Source of the DNA: Chitinophagaceae bacterium BSSC1 | Lineage (GTDB): Bacteria > Bacteroidota > Bacteroidia > Chitinophagales > Chitinophagaceae | Assembly (NCBI GenBank): GCA_002256435.1 | Contig: NKJC01000002.1 | Location: forward strand, 291,996-355,995 | Length of the DNA stretch: 64,000 bases | Reading direction: 5' to 3' | In this document: positions 29,769-39,841 of the stretch, in pieces | Position numbering within the stretch: position 1 is the stretch's first letter | Layout: every line of letters starts with the position of its first letter | Position numbers and translations under genes: made by a program | The notes under the pieces: generated by a model | What the model was told of the DNA's origin: nothing | The model's database searches: none | What the model saw: the letters and a program-made list of their open reading frames with translations, nothing else

Positions 29769-31599
29769 TTCCATAAAGACTTCCCCCTTTCTCAAACAAA
29801 CGGTCAATTCTTTTCTCCACTTCAGGATCAGTTTTTAATTCCGGGACGTGGTGAGGTTTAATTCTTGCATCAATAACCAAGGGGCCTTTACAACCCCAAT
29901 GCTTATTGGTATAGAATTCAGCAATGCCATGTATATCATGTGAAGGATTGCACCTAGTAAATGCCACCCAAAGAAAATTATTCAAAGTTGCTGCTGTAAA
30001 GCTGGCGTCATTGGCTAAGATCATGATGGGAAAGCTTTTTAAAGCTTCTAGATGAGGCAATAATTGTTCATTCAAGGATGCTATTTCAACTAAGGTTTGC
30101 TCATAATTAGAGAATGCCTGGGTCTGCAATACGGCAACTCCTGGAATGGCCACTTGTGGATTTTCAAATCCTTTCAAGTTCTGTAAAACAACAGGAATTT
30201 CGTTTCCTAAAGTTCTAATGGGATCCCCATAAGCTGCAATTACCACTTTACTTCCGGAATTCAATCCAGTACCAGAATAATCTAAGGTATCAATAGTGGT
30301 TTGAGTATGAAAGTGCAAGTCTCTTTCTAAATGAATTCTTTCCAAAACATATTGCAGATATTCAGGAATATTCCTGATTTTCAGTTGATTGGTATCATCA
30401 GCTGTGATAAACAGGAATTTGGCCAAACTTAATTGCCCTGTACCCAATACATGGTTGGCAATGGTTAGTATTTCGGCTGGCTGTTTTGTTGGCGTATAGG
30501 GCGTATACCTTTCTGACCCAATGGCCAATAATAAGGGGTGTACACCTGCAGCATCTACTGCGTGAACTTCTTTTAACCCAGGAACTTCCATGGGAATGGC
30601 TGCACCCGTTAATTCATGTATTAGGTCTCCAAAACTAGTGTCTTCTTGTGGAGGTCTACCCACTACTGTAAAGGCCCAAATAGCGTCTTTACGAGCATAC
30701 ACTTTGTGCACACGCATCAATGGGAAAGGATGGGTTAAACTATAATAACCCAAATGGTCACCAAAAGGGCCTTCTGGTTTATTTTCTCCTGGATATACTT
30801 CTCCGGTAATCACAAAATCAGCATCTGTACTAATAGCAAAACCATCCTGATAAGTATATCTAAATCTTCTGCCACCCAAAACTCCTGCAAAAGTCATTTC
30901 ACTAATCCCTTCTGGCAAAGGCATCACAGCCGATACAGCGTGAGAGGGTGGTCCGCCAACAAAACAACTTACTTTCAAGGGTTGGCCTAATTTATTGGCC
31001 TTGGTTTGGTGAACTCCAATACCTCTATGCAATTGATAATGCAATCCAATTTCTTGATTAGTCACATAATCATTCCCTGTTAATTGCACCCGATACATAC
31101 CCAAATTGGCATGCATAATACCTGGTTGATCAACATCTTCTGTGTATACTTGGGGTAAGGTTACAAATGCGCCACCATCCATGGGCCAATGTTGAATGAG
31201 TGGTAACTGATCTATGCTAATTTCTTGATAGAGTACTGGTTTATTACTAGGATTCTTGAGTGGCAAGGCTTTCAAGGCGGCCATGCCTACTTTAAAATTA
31301 TCCAAAGGATGTTTAATGGCTTTAATGGGGTCTCCTTTTAACTCAATTAAGTCTTGCACCAATTGAAAAGTCTTTCTAAAGATAAACTTGCTCCGTTCCA
31401 TGGTTCCATAGATATTGGATGCAGCACGGAATTTAGAGCCTTTCACGTTTTCAAATAGCAGGGCTGGACCCTGAGCCGCGTATACCCGCAAATGAATGGC
31501 CGCCATTTCTAGATAAGGATCTACTTCTTCTTTAATCCTAACCAAATGGCCATTTTTTTCTAAATCTATTAAACATTCTTCCAAGGAGGCATAACTCAT
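29761..31599 (-). CDS. UbiD-family decarboxylase
   Basis: [55 protein letters not shown]; 612 aa. Confidence 0.92.
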   Translation of the reverse strand: MSYASLEECLIDLEKNGHLVRIKEEVDPYLEMAAIHLRVYAAQGPALLFENVKGSKFRAASNIYGTMERSKFIFRKTFQLVQDLIELKGDPIKAIKHPLDNFKVGMAALKALPLKNPSNKPVLYQEISIDQLPLIQHWPMDGGAFVTLPQVYTEDVDQPGIMHANLGMYRVQLTGNDYVTNQEIGLHYQLHRGIGVHQTKANKLGQPLKVSCFVGGPPSHAVSAVMPLPEGISEMTFAGVLGGRRFRYTYQDGFAISTDADFVITGEVYPGENKPEGPFGDHLGYYSLTHPFPLMRVHKVYARKDAIWAFTVVGRPPQEDTSFGDLIHELTGAAIPMEVPGLKEVHAVDAAGVHPLLLAIGSERYTPYTPTKQPAEILTIANHVLGTGQLSLAKFLFITADDTNQLKIRNIPEYLQYVLERIHLERDLHFHTQTTIDTLDYSGTGLNSGSKVVIAAYGDPIRTLGNEIPVVLQNLKGFENPQVAIPGVAVLQTQAFSNYEQTLVEIASLNEQLLPHLEALKSFPIMILANDASFTAATLNNFLWVAFTRCNPSHDIHGIAEFYTNKHWGCKGPLVIDARIKPHHVPELKTDPEVEKRIDRLFEKGGSLYGIK

Positions 31600-31688
31600 A
31601 TAGAGATAACATTAAGTGCCAGAAAAAGTTACAATTCAACCGCAAATTACTGATAAATCAACCAATGAATAGGGATGCCGAATCCACT

Positions 31689-31696
31689 TATCTTTG
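31689..31696 (+). promoter_or_regulatory. -7 promoter element TATCTTTG
   Basis: Matches TAnnTTTG; ends 4 nt before pdxJ ATG 31701. Confidence 0.5.
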
Positions 31697-31700
31697 TGCC

Positions 31701-32420
31701 ATGACCAAATTGAGTGTAAACATCAACAAGTTTGCTACCATCCGCAATAGCAGGGGTGGCAACAATCCCAATGTGGTGCAAGCAGCATTGGATGCTGAGC
31801 GTTTTGGTGCAGATGGGGTAACAGTTCACCCAAGACCTGACGAACGCCATATCCGCTATGCGGATGTGAGGGATTTGAGCAAGGTCTTGACCAAGGAATT
31901 CAATATTGAGGGCAATCCAAAAGAAGCTTCTTTTATAGACTTGGTTTTAGAAACCAAGCCAGCGCAAGTAACCTTAGTACCAGATGCACTTGGTCAAATT
32001 ACCAGTAATCATGGTTGGGATACCATTGTTCATCAGGAATTTCTAATAAAGACAATTCAACTATTTCAACATGCTGGTATTAGGGTCTCCATCTTTGTAG
32101 ACCCCATCATTGAAATGATAGCTGCGGCTGCAACAACAGGTACGGATAGAATTGAATTATATACAGAAGCTTATGCTACTGAATATGCAAATGGACATGC
32201 AACTATTGCCATTGCACCCTATATAGCCGCGGCTGCAAAAGCTAAAGAATTAGGAATGGGCATTAACGCAGGGCATGATTTAGACTTACACAACCTGCAA
32301 TTTTTCAAATCCCAAATCCCCTATTTAGACGAAGTGAGTATTGGACATGCCCTTGTCTGTGATGCCTTGTATTTGGGTTATGAAAACACTGTTCAGTTAT
32401 ACCAACGCCAATTAAAATAG
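31701..32420 (+). CDS. pdxJ: Pyridoxine 5'-phosphate synthase
   Basis: [78 protein letters not shown]. Confidence 0.96.
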   Translation: MTKLSVNINKFATIRNSRGGNNPNVVQAALDAERFGADGVTVHPRPDERHIRYADVRDLSKVLTKEFNIEGNPKEASFIDLVLETKPAQVTLVPDALGQITSNHGWDTIVHQEFLIKTIQLFQHAGIRVSIFVDPIIEMIAAAATTGTDRIELYTEAYATEYANGHATIAIAPYIAAAAKAKELGMGINAGHDLDLHNLQFFKSQIPYLDEVSIGHALVCDALYLGYENTVQLYQRQLK

Positions 32421-32440
32421 CCCCAAAACATTCTTCTGCT

Positions 32441-33256
32441 GTGAAAAGATTTTTAAAGTCATTGGGCAGGGTTACTGGTCTGACCCATTGGGCCAAACCC
32501 ATGGCTTTTAAATGGCAAAAATGGCAGCACAAAAAAGTCAATCGGGCTTTTAGAAAAAAATTTCCCAACCAAGTTTTACCACCAGATAAATGGTTATTTG
32601 AAACATTTCAAACCAACTATGTCAAATACACAGTTGAAGGCAATCTTTGTGCCAAGGAAATCATAGATTGGTCTAAGCCATATCTTCCTGAAGATGCTTT
32701 ATGGAAAATTTTAGATTGGGGTTGCGGCACGGCTAGGGTAACCCAACATATTCATCAACACGCTCCTTATAGTTTGGTCTATGGAGCAGATATTAATTCA
32801 GAGATGATTCAATGGAATACACTGCACATTAAAAATGCATTTTTTCATTCATTATCTGAGCACACTAGATTACCTTATCCAGATGATTTTTTCCACTTGA
32901 TATATGGTATTTCTGTGTTCACCCACTTACCCATTAAGCAACAAATAACTTGGCTACATACACTTCAAAAAGCGCTTCAAACAGGAGGCATTTTAATACT
33001 TAGTACCCATGGATCTTTTTTTGAAAATAAACTTTCAAAAAAACAACACGCCCTTTTGCAGAACCAAGGATTTCTGGAATTAGTGGAAGGGAATCAAGAA
33101 CTTTCTGCTGGAGACAGAAACTATAGTGTTTATCAAAATGCAAGTATTTTAAAACAGCAATTTGAAAAAGACTTTCAAATAATACAATGCTATGAAGGCA
33201 AGGAATTTCCAAAAATCATGGGCGGACAAGACTTATGGATCTTGCAAAAAAAATAG
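32441..33256 (+). CDS. Class I SAM-dependent methyltransferase
   Basis: WKILDWGCGTARVTQHI, YGADINSEMI, FFHLIYGISVFTHL, LQTGGILILSTHG. Confidence 0.88.
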   Translation: MKRFLKSLGRVTGLTHWAKPMAFKWQKWQHKKVNRAFRKKFPNQVLPPDKWLFETFQTNYVKYTVEGNLCAKEIIDWSKPYLPEDALWKILDWGCGTARVTQHIHQHAPYSLVYGADINSEMIQWNTLHIKNAFFHSLSEHTRLPYPDDFFHLIYGISVFTHLPIKQQITWLHTLQKALQTGGILILSTHGSFFENKLSKKQHALLQNQGFLELVEGNQELSAGDRNYSVYQNASILKQQFEKDFQIIQCYEGKEFPKIMGGQDLWILQKK

Positions 33257-33278
33257 CTCCAATTGGAGCTATTTTTTT
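33247..33278. terminator. Bidirectional intrinsic terminator (perfect 32-nt palindrome)
   Basis: AAAAAAATAGCTCCAA|TTGGAGCTATTTTTTT between convergent genes; includes the methyltransferase TAG stop. Confidence 0.8.
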
Positions 33279-33295
33279 ATCATAGAAAAGTTGAT

Positions 33296-35824
33296 TTATT
33301 TTTTCTGATCAATCTCAGCTTGACGTTTAGCCCTAAAATCGGCGTCTTTGTACAATTTTTGAAGATCATCTAATCTGCCAATGTACAAGCTTCTTCCATG
33401 GGTACCCAACACAATTTCGTTTTCACGTGCCTGGGTTACAATATCATGAATAGGAACACTTACAGGTAAGCCTTTGTTCCATTGCATAAAACTATCCCCT
33501 CTATCAATACTCACAAACAAACCACCATCAGTACCAACATACAAAATACCTTCATTAGCATGGTCTTCTTTGATCACATTCACTGGTTCATTGGGCAAGT
33601 CTTTTCCTATTTGTTTCCAAGTGGTACCGTAGTCTTCACTTACATATACATAAGGTAGAAAATGGTCATTTCTATATCCATTTAAAGTAGCATAAACCCT
33701 ACTTTCAGAATAGGCACTGGCTACTACCCTGCTTACGTATAATCCCTTTGGAAGTTTCTTGGTAATTAAACTCCAGGTATAACCACCGTCTTTGCTCACT
33801 TGAATATTACCATCATCAGTACCAACATAGATCAGTCCAAATTTCAACGGGCTTTCACTAATGGTGCTTAGTGTTCCATAAGGCACATCGCCTTGGGCAG
33901 GATTGGTAGTTAAATCAGCACTCATGGTCACCATACTGTCTCCCCTGTTCATAGATCTATGGAACTTGTTGGAACCATAATAAAATACGTCTTGGTTATG
34001 CTTACTCAACAAGATGGGTGCCTGCCAGTTAAACCTAAAATTTGTTTCGCCCAAATCATTACTAGGCTTAACACTTTTTCTATCACCACCACCGGTATTA
34101 CTACGCATATAGTTACCATACTGTGATCCGGTATATACTGTTTTATTATCCCTAGTGTCTACCTGTACTTGCATACCATCGCCACCATTGAGACGTTTGT
34201 AAGGGTTCTCTCCGGAATCGTACCAATCATAGTCTTCTCTTGTGGTGCTTGGTGCAAACCATGTTCCATTATCTTGCAATCCACCATATACATTATAGGG
34301 TTTTGCATTGTCTACCGCAATATTGTAAAATTGACCAACAGCAGGTGTATTGGCTTTGAACCAATGCGCGCCATCGTCATAACTAATATTGGCACCACCA
34401 TCGTTACCATTAATGATATGATTATCTCTGGCAGGATCAATCCAAACAACGTGGTGATCAGAATGCACGTGTTCCTTGGCAATATTGGTAAATGATTTAC
34501 CTCCGTCTTTGCTCATCATCACATTCAAACCAGTAATGAATACTTTGTCTGGATTAGAAGGGCTAACAAAGATTTTACCAAAATAATAGCCATAAGTGCT
34601 ATAGAAAAAAGAACCAACACTTTTATCATTGGTCTTCTTCCAAGTCTCTCCGTTATTATCACTCCTATAAACTTCGCATCCAAGAATGGGTGTTTCAAAC
34701 AAGGCAGCATTGGCGTCATACAAAAAGTCCCAAATGCAAGTTGGTTTTAGTTTATCTGCTTTTACCAAATCTTTCAAAATAGCTGGGGTATATTTTGCTG
34801 GAATCCCATTTCTCCTACTTGAGGTAAATACGGCTAATTTTTTATTATCTAAAGCAAGAAATTGCTCTTTGGTTAAGTCTTTAAAATCGCGCAGCACATA
34901 ACGGCTAGTATCCACAACACGTTTAACAGTATCAGATACATGAGACTGATTGTCCAAAACGGCATAAACAATATTGGGTTGCTTGGGCGATACGGCAAGA
35001 CCAATTCTTCCTACACCATCGCCATTAGGAAAACCACTTCCTACTTTAGAAACCAATACCCAATTGCTTCCTCCATCGGTACTCTTATAAATCCCACTGG
35101 TTTTACCACTTTCTTCAAAATTAGAAGCGGTTCTGGTTCTGTACCACATGGCTGCATATAATTCATTAGGATTGGCGGGATTCATTTCTACATCTACGGC
35201 TCCTGTCTTGTCATCAACAGCCAATACTTGCTGCCAAGTTTTTCCAGCATCTGTAGTTTTGTAAACACCTCTTTCCTTGTTAAAAGAATAAAGATGCCCC
35301 AGTGCTGCTACCCAAACAATATTGGGATCGGTTGGATGCAATTGGATTTTTCCAATATGATGACTTTCAGGCAAACCCATCCAATCCCAATGTTTACCAT
35401 TGTCATTAGACTTATAAATACCCATACCCGCATAAGAAGAACGGCTACTATTCACTTCTCCAGTTCCTACCCAAATGGTCCTGGTTTTCCAGTTAACTGC
35501 AACATCACCAATTGTTAAGATATCGGCGCTATCAAAAATGGGTTGGAAACTTTGACCATTATTGGTTGTATGCCACAAACCACCCGATGCATAAGCAATA
35601 TAGAATTCTGTAGGGTCAGTAGGATTAGCATCAATATCTACTACCCTTCCACTCATGACACTAGGGCCAATATTGCGGAAACCGGTCTGGTTAACCAGTG
35701 ATTTCTTTTGAAGTGCCTGGCGTTGTTCCACCACTTTTAACCTGTCTGTTGCCGAAGTGGGTTTCACTTGGGCTTGTCCGCAAATAGCAAACAATAAGCC
35801 AACTATAACAGTTGTTTTTCTCAT
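33296..35824 (-). CDS. VPS10/BNR-repeat beta-propeller (sortilin-like) secreted protein
   Basis: Signal peptide; repeated Y.S.D.G.(T/S)W motifs (VYKTTDAGKTW, IYKSTDGGSNW, VYRSDNNGETW, VSKDGGYTW). Confidence 0.85.
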   Translation of the reverse strand: MRKTTVIVGLLFAICGQAQVKPTSATDRLKVVEQRQALQKKSLVNQTGFRNIGPSVMSGRVVDIDANPTDPTEFYIAYASGGLWHTTNNGQSFQPIFDSADILTIGDVAVNWKTRTIWVGTGEVNSSRSSYAGMGIYKSNDNGKHWDWMGLPESHHIGKIQLHPTDPNIVWVAALGHLYSFNKERGVYKTTDAGKTWQQVLAVDDKTGAVDVEMNPANPNELYAAMWYRTRTASNFEESGKTSGIYKSTDGGSNWVLVSKVGSGFPNGDGVGRIGLAVSPKQPNIVYAVLDNQSHVSDTVKRVVDTSRYVLRDFKDLTKEQFLALDNKKLAVFTSSRRNGIPAKYTPAILKDLVKADKLKPTCIWDFLYDANAALFETPILGCEVYRSDNNGETWKKTNDKSVGSFFYSTYGYYFGKIFVSPSNPDKVFITGLNVMMSKDGGKSFTNIAKEHVHSDHHVVWIDPARDNHIINGNDGGANISYDDGAHWFKANTPAVGQFYNIAVDNAKPYNVYGGLQDNGTWFAPSTTREDYDWYDSGENPYKRLNGGDGMQVQVDTRDNKTVYTGSQYGNYMRSNTGGGDRKSVKPSNDLGETNFRFNWQAPILLSKHNQDVFYYGSNKFHRSMNRGDSMVTMSADLTTNPAQGDVPYGTLSTISESPLKFGLIYVGTDDGNIQVSKDGGYTWSLITKKLPKGLYVSRVVASAYSESRVYATLNGYRNDHFLPYVYVSEDYGTTWKQIGKDLPNEPVNVIKEDHANEGILYVGTDGGLFVSIDRGDSFMQWNKGLPVSVPIHDIVTQARENEIVLGTHGRSLYIGRLDDLQKLYKDADFRAKRQAEIDQKK

Positions 35825-35867
35825 GAGATGCAGAATTTTGGTAAATTGAAGGGCTAATTTAACAATA

Positions 35868-36557
35868 ATGCGCTACTGTCTAGTACCATTTCTCCTTTTA
35901 ATTTATAATATTGGCTTTGGCCAGTGTAAAACATTTAAAATTGCCGCCAATGGCGATACTTTAAATTGTACAGATTTCAATGGATTCAAACAAGGCAAAT
36001 GGACGGTACATGTAGAACCATTAAGAGGGAATCCAGGTTTTGAGGAAGAAGGCGTTTTTAAAAATGATAAAAAGGAAGGGGTTTGGAGAAATTTTAATTT
36101 AATGGGCGATATCATGGCTGTAGAAACCTACCGTTGGGGTTTGAAAAACGGAAAATGCCAATATTTTACTATTAACGGGATTGAAAGAGAAGAAAATTGG
36201 CGTGCCAGTAATCCCAACAAAGCCTATGATACTATTGACGTTGCCGACCCTCTGATTCCCAATAAATATGAACGTGTGATTGTAAAAGTAGATGGAACCT
36301 CCCTAAAACACGGGGTTTGGAAATACTATAACCCCATGTATGGAACTGTAACCCATACGGAAAAATGGGTATTAGATAACTTACAGGGTGATCAACCCGA
36401 GTCATTGGCTAAATCTGTGGACCCTACAGTACCGGATTCTCTTGGTGGGGACCCAAAAAAGACCCTCTCTAAACCAAAACCAAAGGAGGTAGAGGATTTT
36501 GAAAAGAAAAATAAGGGGAAAAAGAGTAAAGTCAGGGATGGTAAAACCGGAACCTAA
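35868..36557 (+). CDS. YwqK/MORN-like repeat secreted protein
   Basis: GFKQGKWTVHVEP, FKNDKKEGVWRNFNLMGDI, RWGLKNGKCQYFTINGIE, SLKHGVWKYYNP. Confidence 0.6.
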   Translation: MRYCLVPFLLLIYNIGFGQCKTFKIAANGDTLNCTDFNGFKQGKWTVHVEPLRGNPGFEEEGVFKNDKKEGVWRNFNLMGDIMAVETYRWGLKNGKCQYFTINGIEREENWRASNPNKAYDTIDVADPLIPNKYERVIVKVDGTSLKHGVWKYYNPMYGTVTHTEKWVLDNLQGDQPESLAKSVDPTVPDSLGGDPKKTLSKPKPKEVEDFEKKNKGKKSKVRDGKTGT

Positions 36558-36621
36558 CTTTTTTAGGTAAAAGCAACCTTTTGTATTTGTTCCGCGTATT
36601 AAAGGCTAAGAAGTATATTTA

Positions 36622-37242
36622 TTGGAACGAAATCTGAACCATACTATTTACTTTAGAAATTTGCCCCAGGAACCTATTAACATCATCAGCCTGATAAAGG
36701 GTTGTAGCCAAAACAACCGAATCAGCCAACGGGACTTATACCATTGGCTGCATGGCTATGCTATGAAAATCAGTTACCGATACATACAGCAACAAGAGGA
36801 AGCCGAGGAATTGGTGAGTGAAGCTTTTGTGAAACTGTTCAAAAACATAGCCCAATTTGATAGTAGCAGGCAAAATGACCAAGAAGCTTTACTTAAAGCT
36901 TGGTTTAAACGAATATTGGTCAATACTTGTATAGACCATTTGCGTAAAACACAACTGAAAATGGTGAGTTATGACGTAACGCCGGAAACAGAACCGATGA
37001 TTGAAAAGCAAGAAAGCGGTTTGGACAAAATTGCTTACCAAGAAATCATTTTGGCTATTAGAAGGCTTTCTCCTGTTTATAGAACCGTTTTCAACTTGTT
37101 TGTCATAGAAGGATTTAGTCATGAAGAAATTGCGGATACTTTAAAAATAAGTGTAGGCGCCTCAAAATCAAACCTGTCAAAAGCCAGGAATAATTTGAGA
37201 AAAATCATTTTAGAGAAAAAAGCGTATAAGCAGTATGCATAG
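36622..37242 (+). CDS. ECF-type RNA polymerase sigma factor
   Basis: EEAEELVSEAFVKLFKNI (sigma2), LSPVYRTVFNLFVIEGFSHEEIADTLKISVGASKSNLSKARNNLRKII (sigma4). TTG start, uncertain. Confidence 0.92.
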   Translation: MERNLNHTIYFRNLPQEPINIISLIKGCSQNNRISQRDLYHWLHGYAMKISYRYIQQQEEAEELVSEAFVKLFKNIAQFDSSRQNDQEALLKAWFKRILVNTCIDHLRKTQLKMVSYDVTPETEPMIEKQESGLDKIAYQEIILAIRRLSPVYRTVFNLFVIEGFSHEEIADTLKISVGASKSNLSKARNNLRKIILEKKAYKQYA

Positions 37243-38491
37243 TTTTGAGGAAGATAATGAATTGGATCATGTAGCCAAAAGGGCTGCCGAGGCATTTGAT
37301 GCCCCCGGCATGGCAAATTGGGACAAGATGCAATTATTACTGGATAAGGAAATGCCCCTAGAGAAACCTAAAAAAAGGTTTTTATGGGTGTTAATACCTG
37401 CTTTGCTCTTATTGGGCATTGGGGGGGCATGGTGGTATAACCATGTTGATCAACAACTTGAGGTTAAAGAAACTACTACAAAGCCAGAACCAAGTCAAAC
37501 AACATTACCCATTGATCAACAAGCTACTTTTGAACAAAAAAAATCAACCCCAGCTGAAGCACTAACTAGTGCTAATAGTAGCCAAAATCAAACAAAGGAT
37601 TTAGTAGCAACAAAATCTGTTCAAACAAGTCCTAGTTTATTGAGTCAAATGGGGATACCAATTGGGCCCGTTGACCAAGTATTGGCTAAAGAAAATAGTC
37701 AAACAAACATTTCTCCAAATAATAACGAACTGCTTCAAGCCGCAAGTAGTACAAATACGGTTCAAGAAAATAATACTTCATCTGATTTAAATACAAAAGT
37801 ATCTAGCACCCTACATCAAACAACAACTACCAATACAAATTTGACAGAAGAAAAGTCTAGTAGCATTGTCATTAAAAACAAAAACAATACTGAAAAAGGA
37901 TTCTTTATTGGATTAACAGCAGGGATTGACGCTAGTACGGTACATTTTAATTACAAGGAAGACCTGGGTTACAATATTGGAGGCTTGATTGGATATAGAT
38001 TCAACCAACATTTCTCTATTAAAACAGGTGGAATATATACCCAGAAAAATTACAAAATGAATGGTGTAGATTTTCATGCGCCTAAGGGAACATGGGTCAG
38101 CTATTTCAAAATGGAAACGGTAACAGGATCATGTGATATGTGGGATGTTCCTCTAATAGGCACCTACCATTTTAAGTATAATGGAAAAGGTAATTATTTT
38201 GCTTCACTAGGTACTTCTTCATATTTTATGAAGAAGGAGAACTACACCTATTTATATTATGTAAATAATCAAACTTATAATAGATCTGCCAATTATCCTT
38301 CAAATGACCAGCATCTATTTGCCTTGCTTCATATTTCAGGTGGCATTGAAAAACCAATGGGAAAACACCTCACAGGCATTATTGAACCCTATGCTAAAAT
38401 TCCAATGGGAGGAGTAGGTTTTGGAAGTATAGAACTGAGTAGTTTTGGTGTAAATTTTTCTTTGACTTATAAGCAACCAAAAAGAAAATAG
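37235..38491 (+). CDS. Candidate dual-membrane-spanning anti-sigma factor (cytosolic domain + TM + linker + OM beta-barrel)
   Basis: No N-terminal signal peptide; TM FLWVLIPALLLLGIGGAWWY at residues ~49-68; S/T/N/Q-rich linker ~71-220; PorT-like barrel ~221-418. 8-nt overlap with ECF sigma. Confidence 0.72.
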   Translation: MHSFEEDNELDHVAKRAAEAFDAPGMANWDKMQLLLDKEMPLEKPKKRFLWVLIPALLLLGIGGAWWYNHVDQQLEVKETTTKPEPSQTTLPIDQQATFEQKKSTPAEALTSANSSQNQTKDLVATKSVQTSPSLLSQMGIPIGPVDQVLAKENSQTNISPNNNELLQAASSTNTVQENNTSSDLNTKVSSTLHQTTTTNTNLTEEKSSSIVIKNKNNTEKGFFIGLTAGIDASTVHFNYKEDLGYNIGGLIGYRFNQHFSIKTGGIYTQKNYKMNGVDFHAPKGTWVSYFKMETVTGSCDMWDVPLIGTYHFKYNGKGNYFASLGTSSYFMKKENYTYLYYVNNQTYNRSANYPSNDQHLFALLHISGGIEKPMGKHLTGIIEPYAKIPMGGVGFGSIELSSFGVNFSLTYKQPKRK

Positions 38492-38523
38492 GTTCGTAAC
38501 ATACGATTACAAAACAAGATCGT

Positions 38524-38913
38524 ATGACTTATCAGAAAAAACATTCCTTACAATTTCTAGCTGTAAGTTTAGCTATGATGGCATTAATAGCTTGCAGTAA
38601 AAGTAGTGACACTGGTTCTGGAACGCCAAGTTCTTCCGACTGTGCTGCATTGGTTACCGGACAAGCAGGTCCTTTGTATACAGCAGTAAAATCAATGATG
38701 GCCTCAAATTGTTCTTCCTGTCATACGGGCAATAATGGTACTGGTGGTAAAGACTTAACCACTGATTGCAATATCATCAGTAATAAAGATAGAATCAAAG
38801 CCAGAGGCGTTGATGGCTCTCCTAGCTTTATGCCTCAGGGTAGTCAATTGAGTGCAGCCGACAAGAAAAAAATATCTGACTGGGTTAATGCAGGCGGCAG
38901 GTTCAGCGATTAG
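38524..38913 (+). CDS. Mono-haem c-type cytochrome lipoprotein
   Basis: Lipobox LIACSK; single CxxCH (NCSSCHTG); SFMPQGSQLSAADKKKISDWVNAGG. Confidence 0.82.
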   Translation: MTYQKKHSLQFLAVSLAMMALIACSKSSDTGSGTPSSSDCAALVTGQAGPLYTAVKSMMASNCSSCHTGNNGTGGKDLTTDCNIISNKDRIKARGVDGSPSFMPQGSQLSAADKKKISDWVNAGGRFSD

Positions 38914-38945
38914 GGGCAATTGCTTGAATCGGCCTGTATTCTCAT

Positions 38946-38971
38946 AAAGCGACCCTCTGGGTTGCTTTTTT
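38946..38971. terminator. Intrinsic terminator between convergent genes
   Basis: aaagcgaccc-tct-gggttgctttttt; one G-T wobble. Confidence 0.7.
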
Positions 38972-39800
38972 ATTTTACTCCCTTTGCAAAGAATTGGTGA
39001 AAGAATACAAAATGATAATCAATGGATTTGTTCCAATAAATAAAGTTGTGTTCTCCTGGTCTTTCAATATAATCGTGTGGAATTTTTAGTTTGTTCAGCT
39101 TGTCATGTACGGCCCTATTCATAGCCAATACCCTATCTTCTGTTCCACAATCAATTAGAATAGCTAATGAATCTTTGGGATAATGTTCAATGGTATTTAA
39201 GACACTCCAGTCATTCCAATATTGTTTATTAATAGTAGGATCACCCAACCTTTTTTCTACGCCATATCCTTGTGTAATCACAGAAACATGAAGTGCCCCA
39301 CTAGTACTTCCACAAGCCCCAAAAATATTGGCGTGTCTAAATGATAAAAACATAGCACCATGTCCACCCATACTCAATCCCGAAATAGCCCTGGCTGTTC
39401 TATTGGCAATAGTAGGATAATGTGCATCTATATATTGGGTTAACTCTTCAGCTACAAATGTCTCGTACTGATAAGAACTATCAATTGGACTATCAAAATA
39501 CCAGCTTGTATATCCTCCGTCTGGACAAACAATCATCATACCATATTGGTCAGCCAAATCCTTGATATGTGGCACTTTTAATAACCAATTATTATATGCC
39601 CCAAATGCTCCATGTAACAAATACAAAACAGGAAATTGTTTTGTACTCACTTTATTAGAACTGGGTTTTATAACAATGGTTTTAATAGACCTTTTCATCT
39701 TAGGACTATAAACTTCAATGCTATCCACACTTGCAGCATAGCCATAAGAAGAAACCAAAATAAATAGACAAAACAAAAAACTAGTTGAGCGGCATTTCAT
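38970..39800 (-). CDS. Esterase D-like alpha/beta hydrolase (secreted)
   Basis: Signal peptide; FPVLYLLHGAFGAYNNWL, RAISGLSMGGHGAMFLS (GxSxGG), ERPGEHNFIYW. Confidence 0.9.
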   Translation of the reverse strand: MKCRSTSFLFCLFILVSSYGYAASVDSIEVYSPKMKRSIKTIVIKPSSNKVSTKQFPVLYLLHGAFGAYNNWLLKVPHIKDLADQYGMMIVCPDGGYTSWYFDSPIDSSYQYETFVAEELTQYIDAHYPTIANRTARAISGLSMGGHGAMFLSFRHANIFGACGSTSGALHVSVITQGYGVEKRLGDPTINKQYWNDWSVLNTIEHYPKDSLAILIDCGTEDRVLAMNRAVHDKLNKLKIPHDYIERPGEHNFIYWNKSIDYHFVFFHQFFAKGVK

Positions 39801-39841
39801 ATAAGTGGGATTGGAAGTTAGATTGTATAAGCTAGATTGAA

